Assembly: GCA_905479985.1 (NCBI GenBank) | Contig: CAJQOM010000012.1 | Coordinates: 1-55,014, forward strand | Length of the DNA stretch: 55,014 nt | Direction: 5' to 3' | Origin: an uncultured Gammaproteobacteria bacterium | GTDB lineage: Bacteria > Pseudomonadota > Gammaproteobacteria > Nitrosococcales > Methylophagaceae | Shown: positions 8,204 through 15,436 of the stretch, piece after piece | Position numbering within the stretch: the first letter of the stretch is position 1 | How the letters are laid out: each line of letters starts with the position of its first letter | Program-made: the position numbers and the translations under genes | Notes under the pieces: model-generated | Database searches by the model: none | What the model saw: the letters and a program-made list of their open reading frames with translations, nothing else | Told to the model about the DNA's origin: nothing

Positions 8204-8959
8204 CTATTTATCCGTTATTTTGCTAATGAGAAAGAAATAAAGTCGGTATGGTAAACAGCGTAGCATTTTCAGAATATAAGTGAACCGTTTGGGAAATGTG
8301 ATTTCAAAACTGGTTGAATCCAGCGCATCCATTATTCTATCCGCCGCTTGTATTGGCGTTATTTCTGCTGGCATTTTGAAACTGTTTTGTGCTGTTAATT
8401 GTGTTGTAACAAAGCCAGGATTGACTATTCTCAACATAACACCTTGTTGCTTTAAGGGCATATATAATGCTTCGGCAAAGTTAATCAGTGCAGCTTTGCT
8501 TGCGCCATAAGGCGCGGCGTCTGGTAAACCGCGATAACCTGCAACACTCGACATGAGTAAGACTTGTCCTGACCCACGTGCTTGCATCGCGGGTAAAACA
8601 GGCGCTAGGCCATTCATCACGCCCAAATAATTGACCTGGTTCAACTTATAGATCAAGTCAAGGTTGAACGCTTCTAAGGGCATCGGGGTGTAGTCTCCTG
8701 CATTCAGAACAACTAAGTCGGGTAAGCCATAAGTGTCACATAAAGTATTAAAAACCTGCTGACTTTGTTCTCGGTCTGTGACATCAAGCGTTAGATAGGT
8801 TATCTGCTGGCTTTTTGCTACAACTGCCTGAAGCTTTTGCTCTGTTCGACCAGAAATCACCACTTGCCAGCCTTGCCTATCTAAAGCCAGTGCTAATGCT
8901 TCACCAATGCCGGTACCCCCCCCCGTTATCCAAGCGAGTTTTTTATGTTGGTCTGCCAT
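8204..8959 (-). CDS. Short-chain dehydrogenase/reductase
   Basis: This 251-residue classical SDR has the cofactor motif TGGGTGIGEALA (residues 12-23), NAG (86-88), the catalytic serine region MSSVAGYRG and the Y-x-x-x-K pair (YGASK). It reduces or oxidises a hydroxyl/keto group using NAD(P)(H). The C-terminus is hydrophobic and basic (FTYILKMLRCLPYRLYFFLI), suggesting membrane attachment, which fits a lipid substrate. It is first in a two-gene operon with the SnoaL-like gene. A TATAAT-like box occurs on this strand at 9021-9026, without a convincing -35. Confidence 0.88.
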   Translation of the reverse strand: MADQHKKLAWITGGGTGIGEALALALDRQGWQVVISGRTEQKLQAVVAKSQQITYLTLDVTDREQSQQVFNTLCDTYGLPDLVVLNAGDYTPMPLEAFNLDLIYKLNQVNYLGVMNGLAPVLPAMQARGSGQVLLMSSVAGYRGLPDAAPYGASKAALINFAEALYMPLKQQGVMLRIVNPGFVTTQLTAQNSFKMPAEITPIQAADRIMDALDSTSFEITFPKRFTYILKMLRCLPYRLYFFLISKITDK

Positions 8960-9085
8960 TGCCTCTTTATACCTCTTGAACTATTTTCGTGTTTGACCCA
9001 GCTAATGCGAACTAGTTTCTATTATAGTGATGATAAGCCCACAATAGACTGATTATTTACTTTGTTTGTCGTGTTTTTAAGCTAG

Positions 9086-9099
9086 AAGGTGTACACCTT
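9086..9099. promoter_or_regulatory. 14-bp perfect palindrome
   Basis: AAGGTGTACACCTT is a perfect palindrome located 127 bases upstream of the SDR start codon, in a 222-bp gap that otherwise holds only a short unrecognised open stretch. It could be a regulator-binding site for the SDR/SnoaL operon. There is no bound protein to name. Confidence 0.3.
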
Positions 9100-9181
9100 A
9101 ATAAAGAAGGTCACCCCATCGTACTGACACTATCTACAACCGTTACTTAGATGAAGCGGACTATTGGCCAACGCAATGAAA

Positions 9182-9733
9182 CTAATCAATTGTTCTGACC
9201 TTATTGGTTGTTGCTGTTGGGACTTCTAAACGATTATTGGTATCTCTGTTTTCACGAATGAGTGTATTGCCTGCGGCGTAATTGCCTGTTTTGCATAGCC
9301 GGTCATAAAGCAGCACATTGACCGAAGCCGATAAGTTCATACAGCCCACGGTGGGCACATAAACAACGTCATCCGCCTTGTCGATAATCGCTTGGTCTAT
9401 AGAGCCATCTTCAGGGCCAAAGATATACAGGGCATTTTCTGGATGGACATAGTCAGGTAAGGGAATGGCATTTAAAGCAAATTCAACGCAAACAATTTTC
9501 ATGTCCTTAGTGACAACATCACTCAGGCTATCCTGTTGCGTTAACAGCACGTCTTTACTCACTTTACGTCTCATATCGACCGTTCTTGCTTTACGCTCAA
9601 TCGCACGCGGATAACGGTCACCGGTGTAAAAAACCTTATCAACACCATAATTGGCGGCAGCACGTAAAACAGAGCCCACATTATCTGGGCTTTTAGGGTT
9701 TACTAAACCGAGACTGACTTGAGGTTTTTTCAT
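9182..9733 (-). CDS. TrmH-family (SpoU) RNA methyltransferase
   Basis: The 183-residue protein has the SPOUT knot signatures: GLVNPKSPDNVGSVLRAAANYG at the N-terminus (motif 1, N-x-G/R), LYIFGPEDGSI in the middle (motif 2) and VYVPTVGCMNLSASVNVLLYDR (motif 3). These enzymes 2'-O-methylate ribose in tRNA or rRNA using SAM. It lacks an extra RNA-binding N-terminal domain and resembles a minimal SPOU protein, so the RNA target is not predictable. It is a single gene; the 394-bp gap upstream holds the SulP terminator and a repeat copy. Confidence 0.87.
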   Translation of the reverse strand: MKKPQVSLGLVNPKSPDNVGSVLRAAANYGVDKVFYTGDRYPRAIERKARTVDMRRKVSKDVLLTQQDSLSDVVTKDMKIVCVEFALNAIPLPDYVHPENALYIFGPEDGSIDQAIIDKADDVVYVPTVGCMNLSASVNVLLYDRLCKTGNYAAGNTLIRENRDTNNRLEVPTATTNKVRTID

Positions 9734-9925
9734 TTTTTCCTTGCCCAGATAATCAATGAGGAGTGGGGTGAAGGTTAATACACTATCCCAACACGATGTA
9801 AAGAAGTGAGATAAAGCCGTAGTTCAAATTCTAACTGATGATAGTCAGGTTGTATCTGCATAATTTTGCTCTTTATCTTTTAAATGGGCTAATTAATGCA
9901 CGATGGTCATGCCTTAAAATGATGC

Positions 9926-9991
9926 TAATCAAATTTTAACGCAATGGACTAGAGAGAGGGTGTTGTCTGCTAAGGCGGGGTTGATCGTAAT
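9926..9991 (+). repeat. Dispersed repeat, copy A
   Basis: This stretch shares TAATCAAATTTTAACGCAAT and a later block, TAAGGCGGGG-TGATCGT-AT, with 15117-15196. The middle differs by small insertions. Both copies lie in intergenic DNA. It may be a small family of repeated intergenic elements. Confidence 0.65.
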
Positions 9992-10007
9992 GTATTGTTT
10001 GAAAAAC

Positions 10008-10034
10008 TTAAGGGGTCAGTTACTGACCCCTTAA
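10008..10034 (-). terminator. Terminator of the SulP operon
   Basis: TTAAGGGGTCAGT and its exact complement are separated by one base. Read on the minus strand it is followed by GTTTTTC. It lies about 95 bases downstream of the SulP stop codon. Confidence 0.7.
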
Positions 10035-10127
10035 TTACTTTTCAGTAAATCAGGCTGGCTGATCTTTTGATTTGTTCAATTATATTTTTGATAAACAAAC
10101 CTTCTATGAGGCTGGGGTGAGTTTTAG

Positions 10128-11735
10128 TTAGTGACCTTGTTTAAGATCATCAAAAGCTTGTTGCATTGCTTCTAAGCGGTCAATAAAAACACCATGTCTG
10201 GTTAATTCAGCTAGTAAACCAAAGTTTTCAAGCGTGGTTTTTACCTCATCATTTATGCCAGTTAAATAAAGGTTATTACCATTGTGCTCTGCATCAACGG
10301 CTATAGTCTCTACCGCTTTGATAGCAGAAATATCAATGAAGGGGACTTTACTAAAATCTAAAATAATAGCTTCTGTCTCCTCTTTATCGTGTAGCCGAAC
10401 ATGGTGACCCAGATCAGCTGCCGCGCCAAAACTCAGTGGACCGCCAAAATCGAAGATGTTGATCTTTCCTTTGGCTAGTTTCATTAACTTAGCTTCCTCA
10501 GGGCGCTCAACATCGTCAGGAAGTTGCTTGATTGAAGAGATCTGTGCTTTGGCCATATTTTGTAAAAAGACCAATGATGCCAGCATCACGCCAACAGCGA
10601 CAGCCGTAATTAAATCAACAAAAACAGTTAAAACTAATACGATTGCCATCAAGACTAAATCCCATCGGGGGCCACGGTGTGCTTTTTTCAGGTAGCTCCA
10701 GTCGATAATATCAATACCTACTTTAACCAGTAACCCAGCCAAGGCGGCGTGAGGGATTTGTGCTGCATAGGGTGCAAAAGCCATGACAATAGCCAGCAAT
10801 ACTAAGGCGTGAATCATTCCTGAAAGGCGTGTTTTACCCCCTGCACGAATATTAACAACGGTCCGCATTGTTGCTCCGGCCCCAGCGACACCCCCAACCA
10901 TACCAACAACAGCATTACCAATACCTTGACCAATGAGTTCTTTGTTTGAATCGTGCCGGCTACGGGTCATATTGTCGGCGACCAGTGATGTTAATAAGGT
11001 ATCAAGTGACCCTAAAGCGGCTAAAATAATGGCCGCTTGAATGACCAATAAGAAGGAAGCTTGATCAAAAACAGGCATATGTAAATCAGGAAAACCTGAA
11101 GGTAGCGCTCCTAAGACTGGAGAGTAGAAAAAGCTTACACCCATTAGCGTGCCAATCGTCAGTGCAGCCAGAGGGCCAGGGACGTACTTACCCCAGCTAA
11201 CAGGCCACTTCAACGCAATAAGCAGCGTGGTTAAACCAACAATTAAAGCATTGAAGTCGATGTCATTGATAACGGTAGGAATAAACGTTAATGCCGGTAT
11301 TGTTCCGCCAGGAGGTTCGTGGCCGATTAACCGTCCAATTTGTATAATAATAATGATGACACCAATACCCGTCATAAAGCCGGATACAACAGAGTAGGGC
11401 ACTATGCGAATAAACTGGCCAATGCCGGTTAAACCAAAAATGATTTGTATGACGCCCGCTAGCATTATTGCTGTCAATACCAGTTCAACACTACCAGATA
11501 AGCTGGCAAACAAACCTGCAATGACCACAACCATCGGACCTGTTGGCCCAGATATTTGTGATGGCGTACCGCCAAATAAAGCGGCCAGAAAACCGAGCAC
11601 GATGGCGCCATAGAGTCCTGCCATGGCGCCTAAGCCTGACGCTACGCCGAGTGCTAGCGCTAAGGGTAAGGCAACGATTCCTGCGGTTAGACCTCCGAAA
11701 AGGTCATTTCGAAAATCATTCATACTTAGTTGCAT
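10128..11735 (-). CDS. SulP-family anion (probable bicarbonate) transporter
   Basis: The 535-residue protein has a SulP/SLC26 membrane domain (DLFGGLTAGIVALPLALALGVASG at the start, SGPTGPM, about 12-14 helices to residue about 395) and a cytoplasmic STAS domain (from about 415 to the end; IILDFSKVPFIDISAIKAVE). SulP carriers move sulfate, bicarbonate or dicarboxylates. The gene immediately upstream encodes a beta-carbonic anhydrase on the same strand. Pairing of SulP carriers with carbonic anhydrases, sometimes as fusions, is known and points to bicarbonate uptake. The substrate is inferred from that context and not from a residue signature. Confidence 0.9.
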   Translation of the reverse strand: MQLSMNDFRNDLFGGLTAGIVALPLALALGVASGLGAMAGLYGAIVLGFLAALFGGTPSQISGPTGPMVVVIAGLFASLSGSVELVLTAIMLAGVIQIIFGLTGIGQFIRIVPYSVVSGFMTGIGVIIIIIQIGRLIGHEPPGGTIPALTFIPTVINDIDFNALIVGLTTLLIALKWPVSWGKYVPGPLAALTIGTLMGVSFFYSPVLGALPSGFPDLHMPVFDQASFLLVIQAAIILAALGSLDTLLTSLVADNMTRSRHDSNKELIGQGIGNAVVGMVGGVAGAGATMRTVVNIRAGGKTRLSGMIHALVLLAIVMAFAPYAAQIPHAALAGLLVKVGIDIIDWSYLKKAHRGPRWDLVLMAIVLVLTVFVDLITAVAVGVMLASLVFLQNMAKAQISSIKQLPDDVERPEEAKLMKLAKGKINIFDFGGPLSFGAAADLGHHVRLHDKEETEAIILDFSKVPFIDISAIKAVETIAVDAEHNGNNLYLTGINDEVKTTLENFGLLAELTRHGVFIDRLEAMQQAFDDLKQGH

Positions 11736-11825
11736 ATTTTTCTCTTTAAATTCTTCTTAAATTACGTCTAACACTTTAATATTCAACAGTGTCTGGGCCT
11801 AAACACTGAATAGGCTTTTCAATCG

Positions 11826-12458
11826 TTAATTTGCAGAATCATAATGTTCATTAATAGGAGAAAATGAACGGTCTTCACCATCACAACACCTGACTTCACC
11901 CGACTCAATTTCATACACCCAAGCATGTAATTTCAGATCACCTGTTGCAAGCTTTGCAGCAACTGTGGGGTGAGTCTTTAAATGTAGTAATTGTTGTAAT
12001 ACATTTTCTTCAGTTATTTTCTGTAATTGGTTTTCTTCTGAGTCGCCAGCTTGCGCCTTAACAATCTCATGGGCTGAGCGGCAATGGCTTAACCATTCTT
12101 TGACATGGGGTAAATTATCAAGTGCTTCAATATTTAGCGCGCCCTTCATTGCACCACAATCAGTGTGGCCACAAATCACAATGTGGCGCACATTCAACAC
12201 CGCAACTGCGAATTCGATTGAGGCGGTCATACCACCAGTCGCTGTGCTGTGAGGAGGCACAATATTACCGGCATTACGACAGATGAACAGATCCCCCGGT
12301 TTACTTTGCGTCACTAGGTTGGGATCAACCCTTGAGTCAGAACAGGTGATAAAAAGCACATCTGGATCTTGCTGGTTGGCTAAGGAATCAAATAATTCTT
12401 CATGCGTAGGGAAAATATCTTTTTGAAATTTTAAAACACCATCAATAATTTTGTCCAT
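11826..12458 (-). CDS. Beta-class carbonic anhydrase
   Basis: This 210-residue protein has the complete beta-carbonic-anhydrase active site: C39, D41 and R43 in CSDSRVDP, and H98 and C101 in GHTDCGAMKG. Zinc would be held by C39, H98 and C101, while D41-R43 form the catalytic dyad. It interconverts CO2 and bicarbonate in the cytoplasm. It is the first gene of a two-gene operon with the SulP carrier 90 bases downstream, and faces a divergent LysR-type regulator across a 132-bp gap. The length is standard. Confidence 0.95.
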   Translation of the reverse strand: MDKIIDGVLKFQKDIFPTHEELFDSLANQQDPDVLFITCSDSRVDPNLVTQSKPGDLFICRNAGNIVPPHSTATGGMTASIEFAVAVLNVRHIVICGHTDCGAMKGALNIEALDNLPHVKEWLSHCRSAHEIVKAQAGDSEENQLQKITEENVLQQLLHLKTHPTVAAKLATGDLKLHAWVYEIESGEVRCCDGEDRSFSPINEHYDSAN

Positions 12459-12544
12459 GTGATTCGACCCGGGTTATCAGTTTACGATCTAACATTTTGG
12501 CCACCTAACTATGATTAAGCAATAGAAGGTTTCTAGTTTTATTG

Positions 12545-12559
12545 ATAGTATAAAGCTAT
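12545..12559. promoter_or_regulatory. OxyR-like half operator (ATAG-N7-CTAT)
   Basis: ATAG, seven bases and CTAT have the exact spacing of an OxyR half-site; the dyad extends to GATAG/CTATC (12544-12560). It lies in the gap between the carbonic anhydrase gene and the divergent OxyR-like gene, 31 bases before the regulator's ATG. It is a good candidate for autoregulation and control of the ca-sulP operon. Confidence 0.5.
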
Positions 12560-12590
12560 CACTATCGATTTGACCCGTGGAACGAAGAAT

Positions 12591-13547
12591 ATGGCGAACA
12601 ACACACCGACACTAAAGCAGCTGGAGTACTTTGTTGCTATTGCAGAATCAAAAACGTTTCGCAGAGCTGCCGAGCATATAGGGGTTAGCCAACCGACGCT
12701 CACCTCTCAGATGTATATATTAGAAAAAAGCCTACAAGTCTCACTGTTTGAGCGATCTCGGACAGGCGCAGTGCTAACCCCTGTCGGGCGTGATCTTCTG
12801 AATAATGCACGACAAGTATTAGAAGAAATGAAAGGGCTGGTTGATCAGGCAGGGATGATTAGGCACGGCCCAGGGGGGACTTTCCGAATCGGTGTGTCGC
12901 CCACCGTGGGGCCGTATTTATTACCGCATATCATGTCCGAACTGCATCAGGAATATTCAACGCTAAAGCTGTATGTTCGAGAGAATATGCCTCATATATT
13001 AGAACTCGATTTATTAGAGGGTCGGCTTGATCTGCTCTTAATTCCATTGCCATTTAGTGGGTCAACAGTGACGACTGAAGTTTTATTTCATGAGCCCCTG
13101 CAACTCATTGTGCCGGCAGATCATAAACTGGCAAAACTTAACACCATTAAGCCTAGTGACCTACGCAATCAAGATGTACTGACATTAGAAGCGCAATATA
13201 GCCATTATCACCAAGTCCAAAAAGCCTGTGATGAACTAGGTGCGCATGTTTTACGTGACTACGAAGGAACGAGCTTAGATGCCTTACGGCAAATGGTAGT
13301 GATGAGCATGGGCCTCGCTTTTTTACCCTCGCTTTATGTCCACTCAGAAATACATGAGCCGGAAGCGTTAGTCGTCACAAAAGTAGAAAAGCTAAACCTC
13401 CATCGAACCCACGTGTTAGCTTGGAGAAAAAAATCACCTAACCGCGTTTTTTACCAACAGCTGGCTCAATCCATCAGGCAGTTAGTGAAAAAGAATTTGG
13501 GCGATGCACAGCTTGTTTTTTCCGACGATAATGAAAAACCATTATAA
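12591..13547 (+). CDS. LysR-type regulator, OxyR-like lacking the peroxidatic cysteine
   Basis: The 318-residue protein has an N-terminal LysR helix-turn-helix (LKQLEYFVAIAESKTFRRAA.. and VSQPTLTSQ) and an OxyR-like effector domain (RIGVSPTVGPYLLPHI, GLAFLPSLYV). In E. coli OxyR the redox pair is C199 and C208. The aligned segment here, LEAQYSHYHQVQKACDEL, keeps the second cysteine but has serine in place of the first, nine residues before it. It therefore cannot form the OxyR disulfide. I chose the ATG at 12591 over a TTG 21 bases upstream. It is divergent from ca-sulP and is likely their regulator; the ligand is unknown. Confidence 0.85.
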   Translation: MANNTPTLKQLEYFVAIAESKTFRRAAEHIGVSQPTLTSQMYILEKSLQVSLFERSRTGAVLTPVGRDLLNNARQVLEEMKGLVDQAGMIRHGPGGTFRIGVSPTVGPYLLPHIMSELHQEYSTLKLYVRENMPHILELDLLEGRLDLLLIPLPFSGSTVTTEVLFHEPLQLIVPADHKLAKLNTIKPSDLRNQDVLTLEAQYSHYHQVQKACDELGAHVLRDYEGTSLDALRQMVVMSMGLAFLPSLYVHSEIHEPEALVVTKVEKLNLHRTHVLAWRKKSPNRVFYQQLAQSIRQLVKKNLGDAQLVFSDDNEKPL

Positions 13548-13564
13548 TTTAGTAAACGACGAAT

Positions 13565-13715
13565 TTATTCAGTCAAAAAAACACGCCAACTTGGCAGCGC
13601 AAGGCGGAAATCCTCTAAGCCACAAAACGCTTCCGATTCAACATCGTAGAGCGACAATGCCTCTTCAAGTTCAACTTCTTCACCGTTTTCAAGATCATTG
13701 GCAAACACCCTCACT
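13565..13715 (-). pseudogene. Truncated copy of the 3' part of yacL
   Basis: These 151 bases match the last third of the yacL gene (14723-14873) at roughly 88-90%, including the stop codon position. The N-terminal two thirds, start codon and promoter are missing, and the reading frame runs out at the upstream edge. It lies about 1.1 kb from the intact gene with the Lon-N-domain gene and a small membrane protein gene between. I read it as a decaying partial duplication. Confidence 0.85.
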
Positions 13716-13779
13716 CTGAGTTGAAATGAAGTCAACTATTCTGGCACCATTACTAAAATAATTATAAGCTGTTGACCCT

Positions 13780-14436
13780 ATGATAGAAGTTGCCCTTTTC
13801 CCAATACCCAACTCAGTTAACTTTCCCGGTGTGCCGACGCCGTTGCATGTGTTCGAGCCCCGTTTTCGAGACATGGTGAAATATTGTATCGATAACGATG
13901 TGATGATGGGTGTTTGTCATACTCAGGGGGTTGTTCGTGCCATTAAACATGAGCAGAACCCAGAAGAAGCGCTTAGCAGCAATCAATCGACCTATAAGCC
14001 CTGTGATGTTTTTTCTGCCGGTAAAGTAGAGCTGCTTAAAGAACTGGATGATGGCCGACTGGGCATCATGGTGCATTTTGAAACACGATTAGAACTAAAA
14101 CAAGTGCGACAGATATTACCTTTTAATATATGGGCGTGCGAGTCGTATGACGATGACCCTATTGAGGATGACGACTTAGTCAACTTAAGACAAACCCATG
14201 AAAAAGTGATGCAGCGTTTATTGGTGCTTGCCCATGGCAAAGATGAATTTCAAAAAATGATGGCAAGTGAACAATGGCAAAACCTATCCGCCACCGAATT
14301 TAGTTTTATGGTCAACGGCTTATTCGCTATGCCAGGCAACATAAAACAAGACATACTTGAAATGAGACACCCACAACAGCGTCTAGATGCCTTATTAAAA
14401 ATGTTAAACACGATTCAGCCGTCGTTTAAAAGGTAA
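13780..14436 (+). CDS. Lon N-terminal-domain (PUA-like) protein
   Basis: This 218-residue protein is made only of the Lon substrate-binding domain: VALFPIPNSVNFPGVPTPLHVFEPRFRDM at the start, then the GVCH...GKVELLKELDDGRLGIMVHFETR region and a helical C-terminal half. No AAA+ or protease domain is present, as in the stand-alone LonN family. The function of these stand-alone proteins is not established; substrate or adaptor binding is assumed. It precedes a 53-residue membrane protein gene by 45 bases. Confidence 0.88.
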   Translation: MIEVALFPIPNSVNFPGVPTPLHVFEPRFRDMVKYCIDNDVMMGVCHTQGVVRAIKHEQNPEEALSSNQSTYKPCDVFSAGKVELLKELDDGRLGIMVHFETRLELKQVRQILPFNIWACESYDDDPIEDDDLVNLRQTHEKVMQRLLVLAHGKDEFQKMMASEQWQNLSATEFSFMVNGLFAMPGNIKQDILEMRHPQQRLDALLKMLNTIQPSFKR

Positions 14437-14481
14437 TGTTAAAAACGTAATACTAAAAATGAAGCGTGGTGTTAGGAGATA

Positions 14482-14643
14482 ATGATCAAATTCGATTGGC
14501 TTACAACGCTACTAGTGACACTACTGATAGCCACATTTTTAGCCTTTTTCAGTGGCTATTTTCCGTATCCTTACGGCTGGATTGTTATCACACTGGTGCT
14601 GATAGCGAGACTCACTGCGAATGGTGGCAAAAATGACAGCTAA
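14482..14643 (+). CDS. Small membrane protein (53 aa)
   Basis: A 53-codon open frame follows a strong ribosome site (AGGAG, 14474-14478). The product has two hydrophobic stretches (TTLLVTLLIATFLAFFSGYF and GWIVITLVLIARL) separated by PYPYG and ends in a hydrophilic tail (TANGGKND). It is on the same strand as the LonN-domain gene and 45 bases after it, so it is probably in the same transcript. I do not recognise a family. The ribosome site, hydrophobic pattern and clean stop support a real gene. Confidence 0.65.
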   Translation: MIKFDWLTTLLVTLLIATFLAFFSGYFPYPYGWIVITLVLIARLTANGGKNDS

Positions 14644-14722
14644 GGGCCCAAGGCGAACAGAGTAAACACGATTAGCGGACAATCAATGACGTTGACCCCA
14701 GCGATTTTTATACGATAGAACT

Positions 14723-15091
14723 TTAGTCAGTCAAAAACACACGCCAACTTTCAAGCGCAACGCGAAAATCTTCCAAGCCACAAAACGTTTCCGATTCACC
14801 ATCGTAGAGAGACAATGCCTCTTCAAGCTCAACTTCTTCACCATTTTCAAGATCATTGGCAAACACCCTCACTTCCTCACCATCGAGTTCAATGGATAGC
14901 GCTTTACCGACCAACTGCCAGTTTTTCAGCTGATTTAACTGCAATTGCTCAATGCTTTGGCAGATCGCGTCATATTTTTCCGAACATTCCCCTAATTCCT
15001 CAACAAACCAAAATCCTAATACTTCCTGACCCACACTAAAATCAGCCACTAAGGCACCCGTTAAGGTATTACGTTGAAACTCATATTCCAT
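14723..15091 (-). CDS. yacL: UPF0231 family protein YacL
   Basis: The 122-residue acidic protein matches E. coli YacL in length and landmarks: MEYEFQRNTLTGALVADFSVGQEVLGFWF at the start, LDGEEVRVFANDLE in the middle and the SLYDGESETFCGLEDFRVAL segment near the end. The function of UPF0231 is unknown; it is a small soluble cytoplasmic protein. A partial second copy of its 3' end lies at 13565-13715. It is transcribed towards the LonN/small membrane protein pair. Confidence 0.88.
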   Translation of the reverse strand: MEYEFQRNTLTGALVADFSVGQEVLGFWFVEELGECSEKYDAICQSIEQLQLNQLKNWQLVGKALSIELDGEEVRVFANDLENGEEVELEEALSLYDGESETFCGLEDFRVALESWRVFLTD

Positions 15092-15378
15092 AAATTATCA
15101 TTTCTTAAAATAGTTTTAATCAAATTTTAACGCAATGCACTAAAAGAGGGGTAATAGAAAGAGGGAGTTGCTTGGTAAGGCGGGGGTGATCGTGATTTCG
15201 CGAACAATTTCGAACGTTCAGATAATGCCTCCGAAGGGGTGAGGCACACGATGTGTGGAATAATTCCCGCTACAGGATATTAACTTGGGTAGGATCTGTG
15301 TTTATTAAAACACCAATCGAGTCTGAGCCTATTGATTTTTTCAGATTGTTACACCTTAATTACTTATAGATTTTTCTC
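15092..15378. other. Left flank of the defence island
   Basis: This non-coding stretch carries copy B of the dispersed repeat at its yacL side, followed by a short palindromic area (TTCGCGAA, GAACGTTC around 15197-15221). Composition becomes clearly A+T-richer from about 15290. No integrase, tRNA end or obvious direct repeat matching the right flank (23150-23262) was found. Confidence 0.5.
15117..15196 (+). repeat. Dispersed repeat, copy B
   Basis: It is the partner of 9926-9991, with an almost identical 26-base start and a conserved GGTAAGGCGGGGGTGATCGT block near the end. It lies 220 bases from the first gene of the A+T-rich defence island. Confidence 0.65.
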
Positions 15379-15407
15379 TTGAGTCTCTGGGTCAATAGAG
15401 TGATAAT
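15379..15407 (+). promoter_or_regulatory. Sigma70-type promoter of dcm
   Basis: A -35 box TTGAGT (15379-15384) and a -10 box GATAAT (15402-15407) are separated by 17 bases. The predicted transcript would start near 15414, about 23 bases before the methyltransferase ATG. Confidence 0.65.
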
Positions 15408-15429
15408 ACGTCACAACATTCACCCAGAG
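15385..15429. promoter_or_regulatory. Inverted repeat across the dcm promoter
   Basis: CTCTGGGT (15385-15392) and ACCCAGAG (15422-15429) are exact complements placed on either side of the -10 box; the first arm fills the start of the spacer and the second is just before the start codon. Some EcoRII-like C5 methyltransferases repress their own promoter through an N-terminal extension. This dyad is a candidate operator for such control. Confidence 0.5.
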
Positions 15430-15436
15430 TTTTATA

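Larger units (their letters stand above)
9734..10127. other. Intergenic region with terminator and repeat copy
   Basis: The 394 bases contain a perfect 13-bp inverted repeat (10008-10034) and a copy of a dispersed repeat (9926-9991). No convincing coding potential was seen in the rest. Confidence 0.6.

Noticed and set aside
9100-9181. Short coding remnant between SDR and TrmH genes
   Set aside because: An open stretch of about 20 codons exists but shows no family similarity or start signal.
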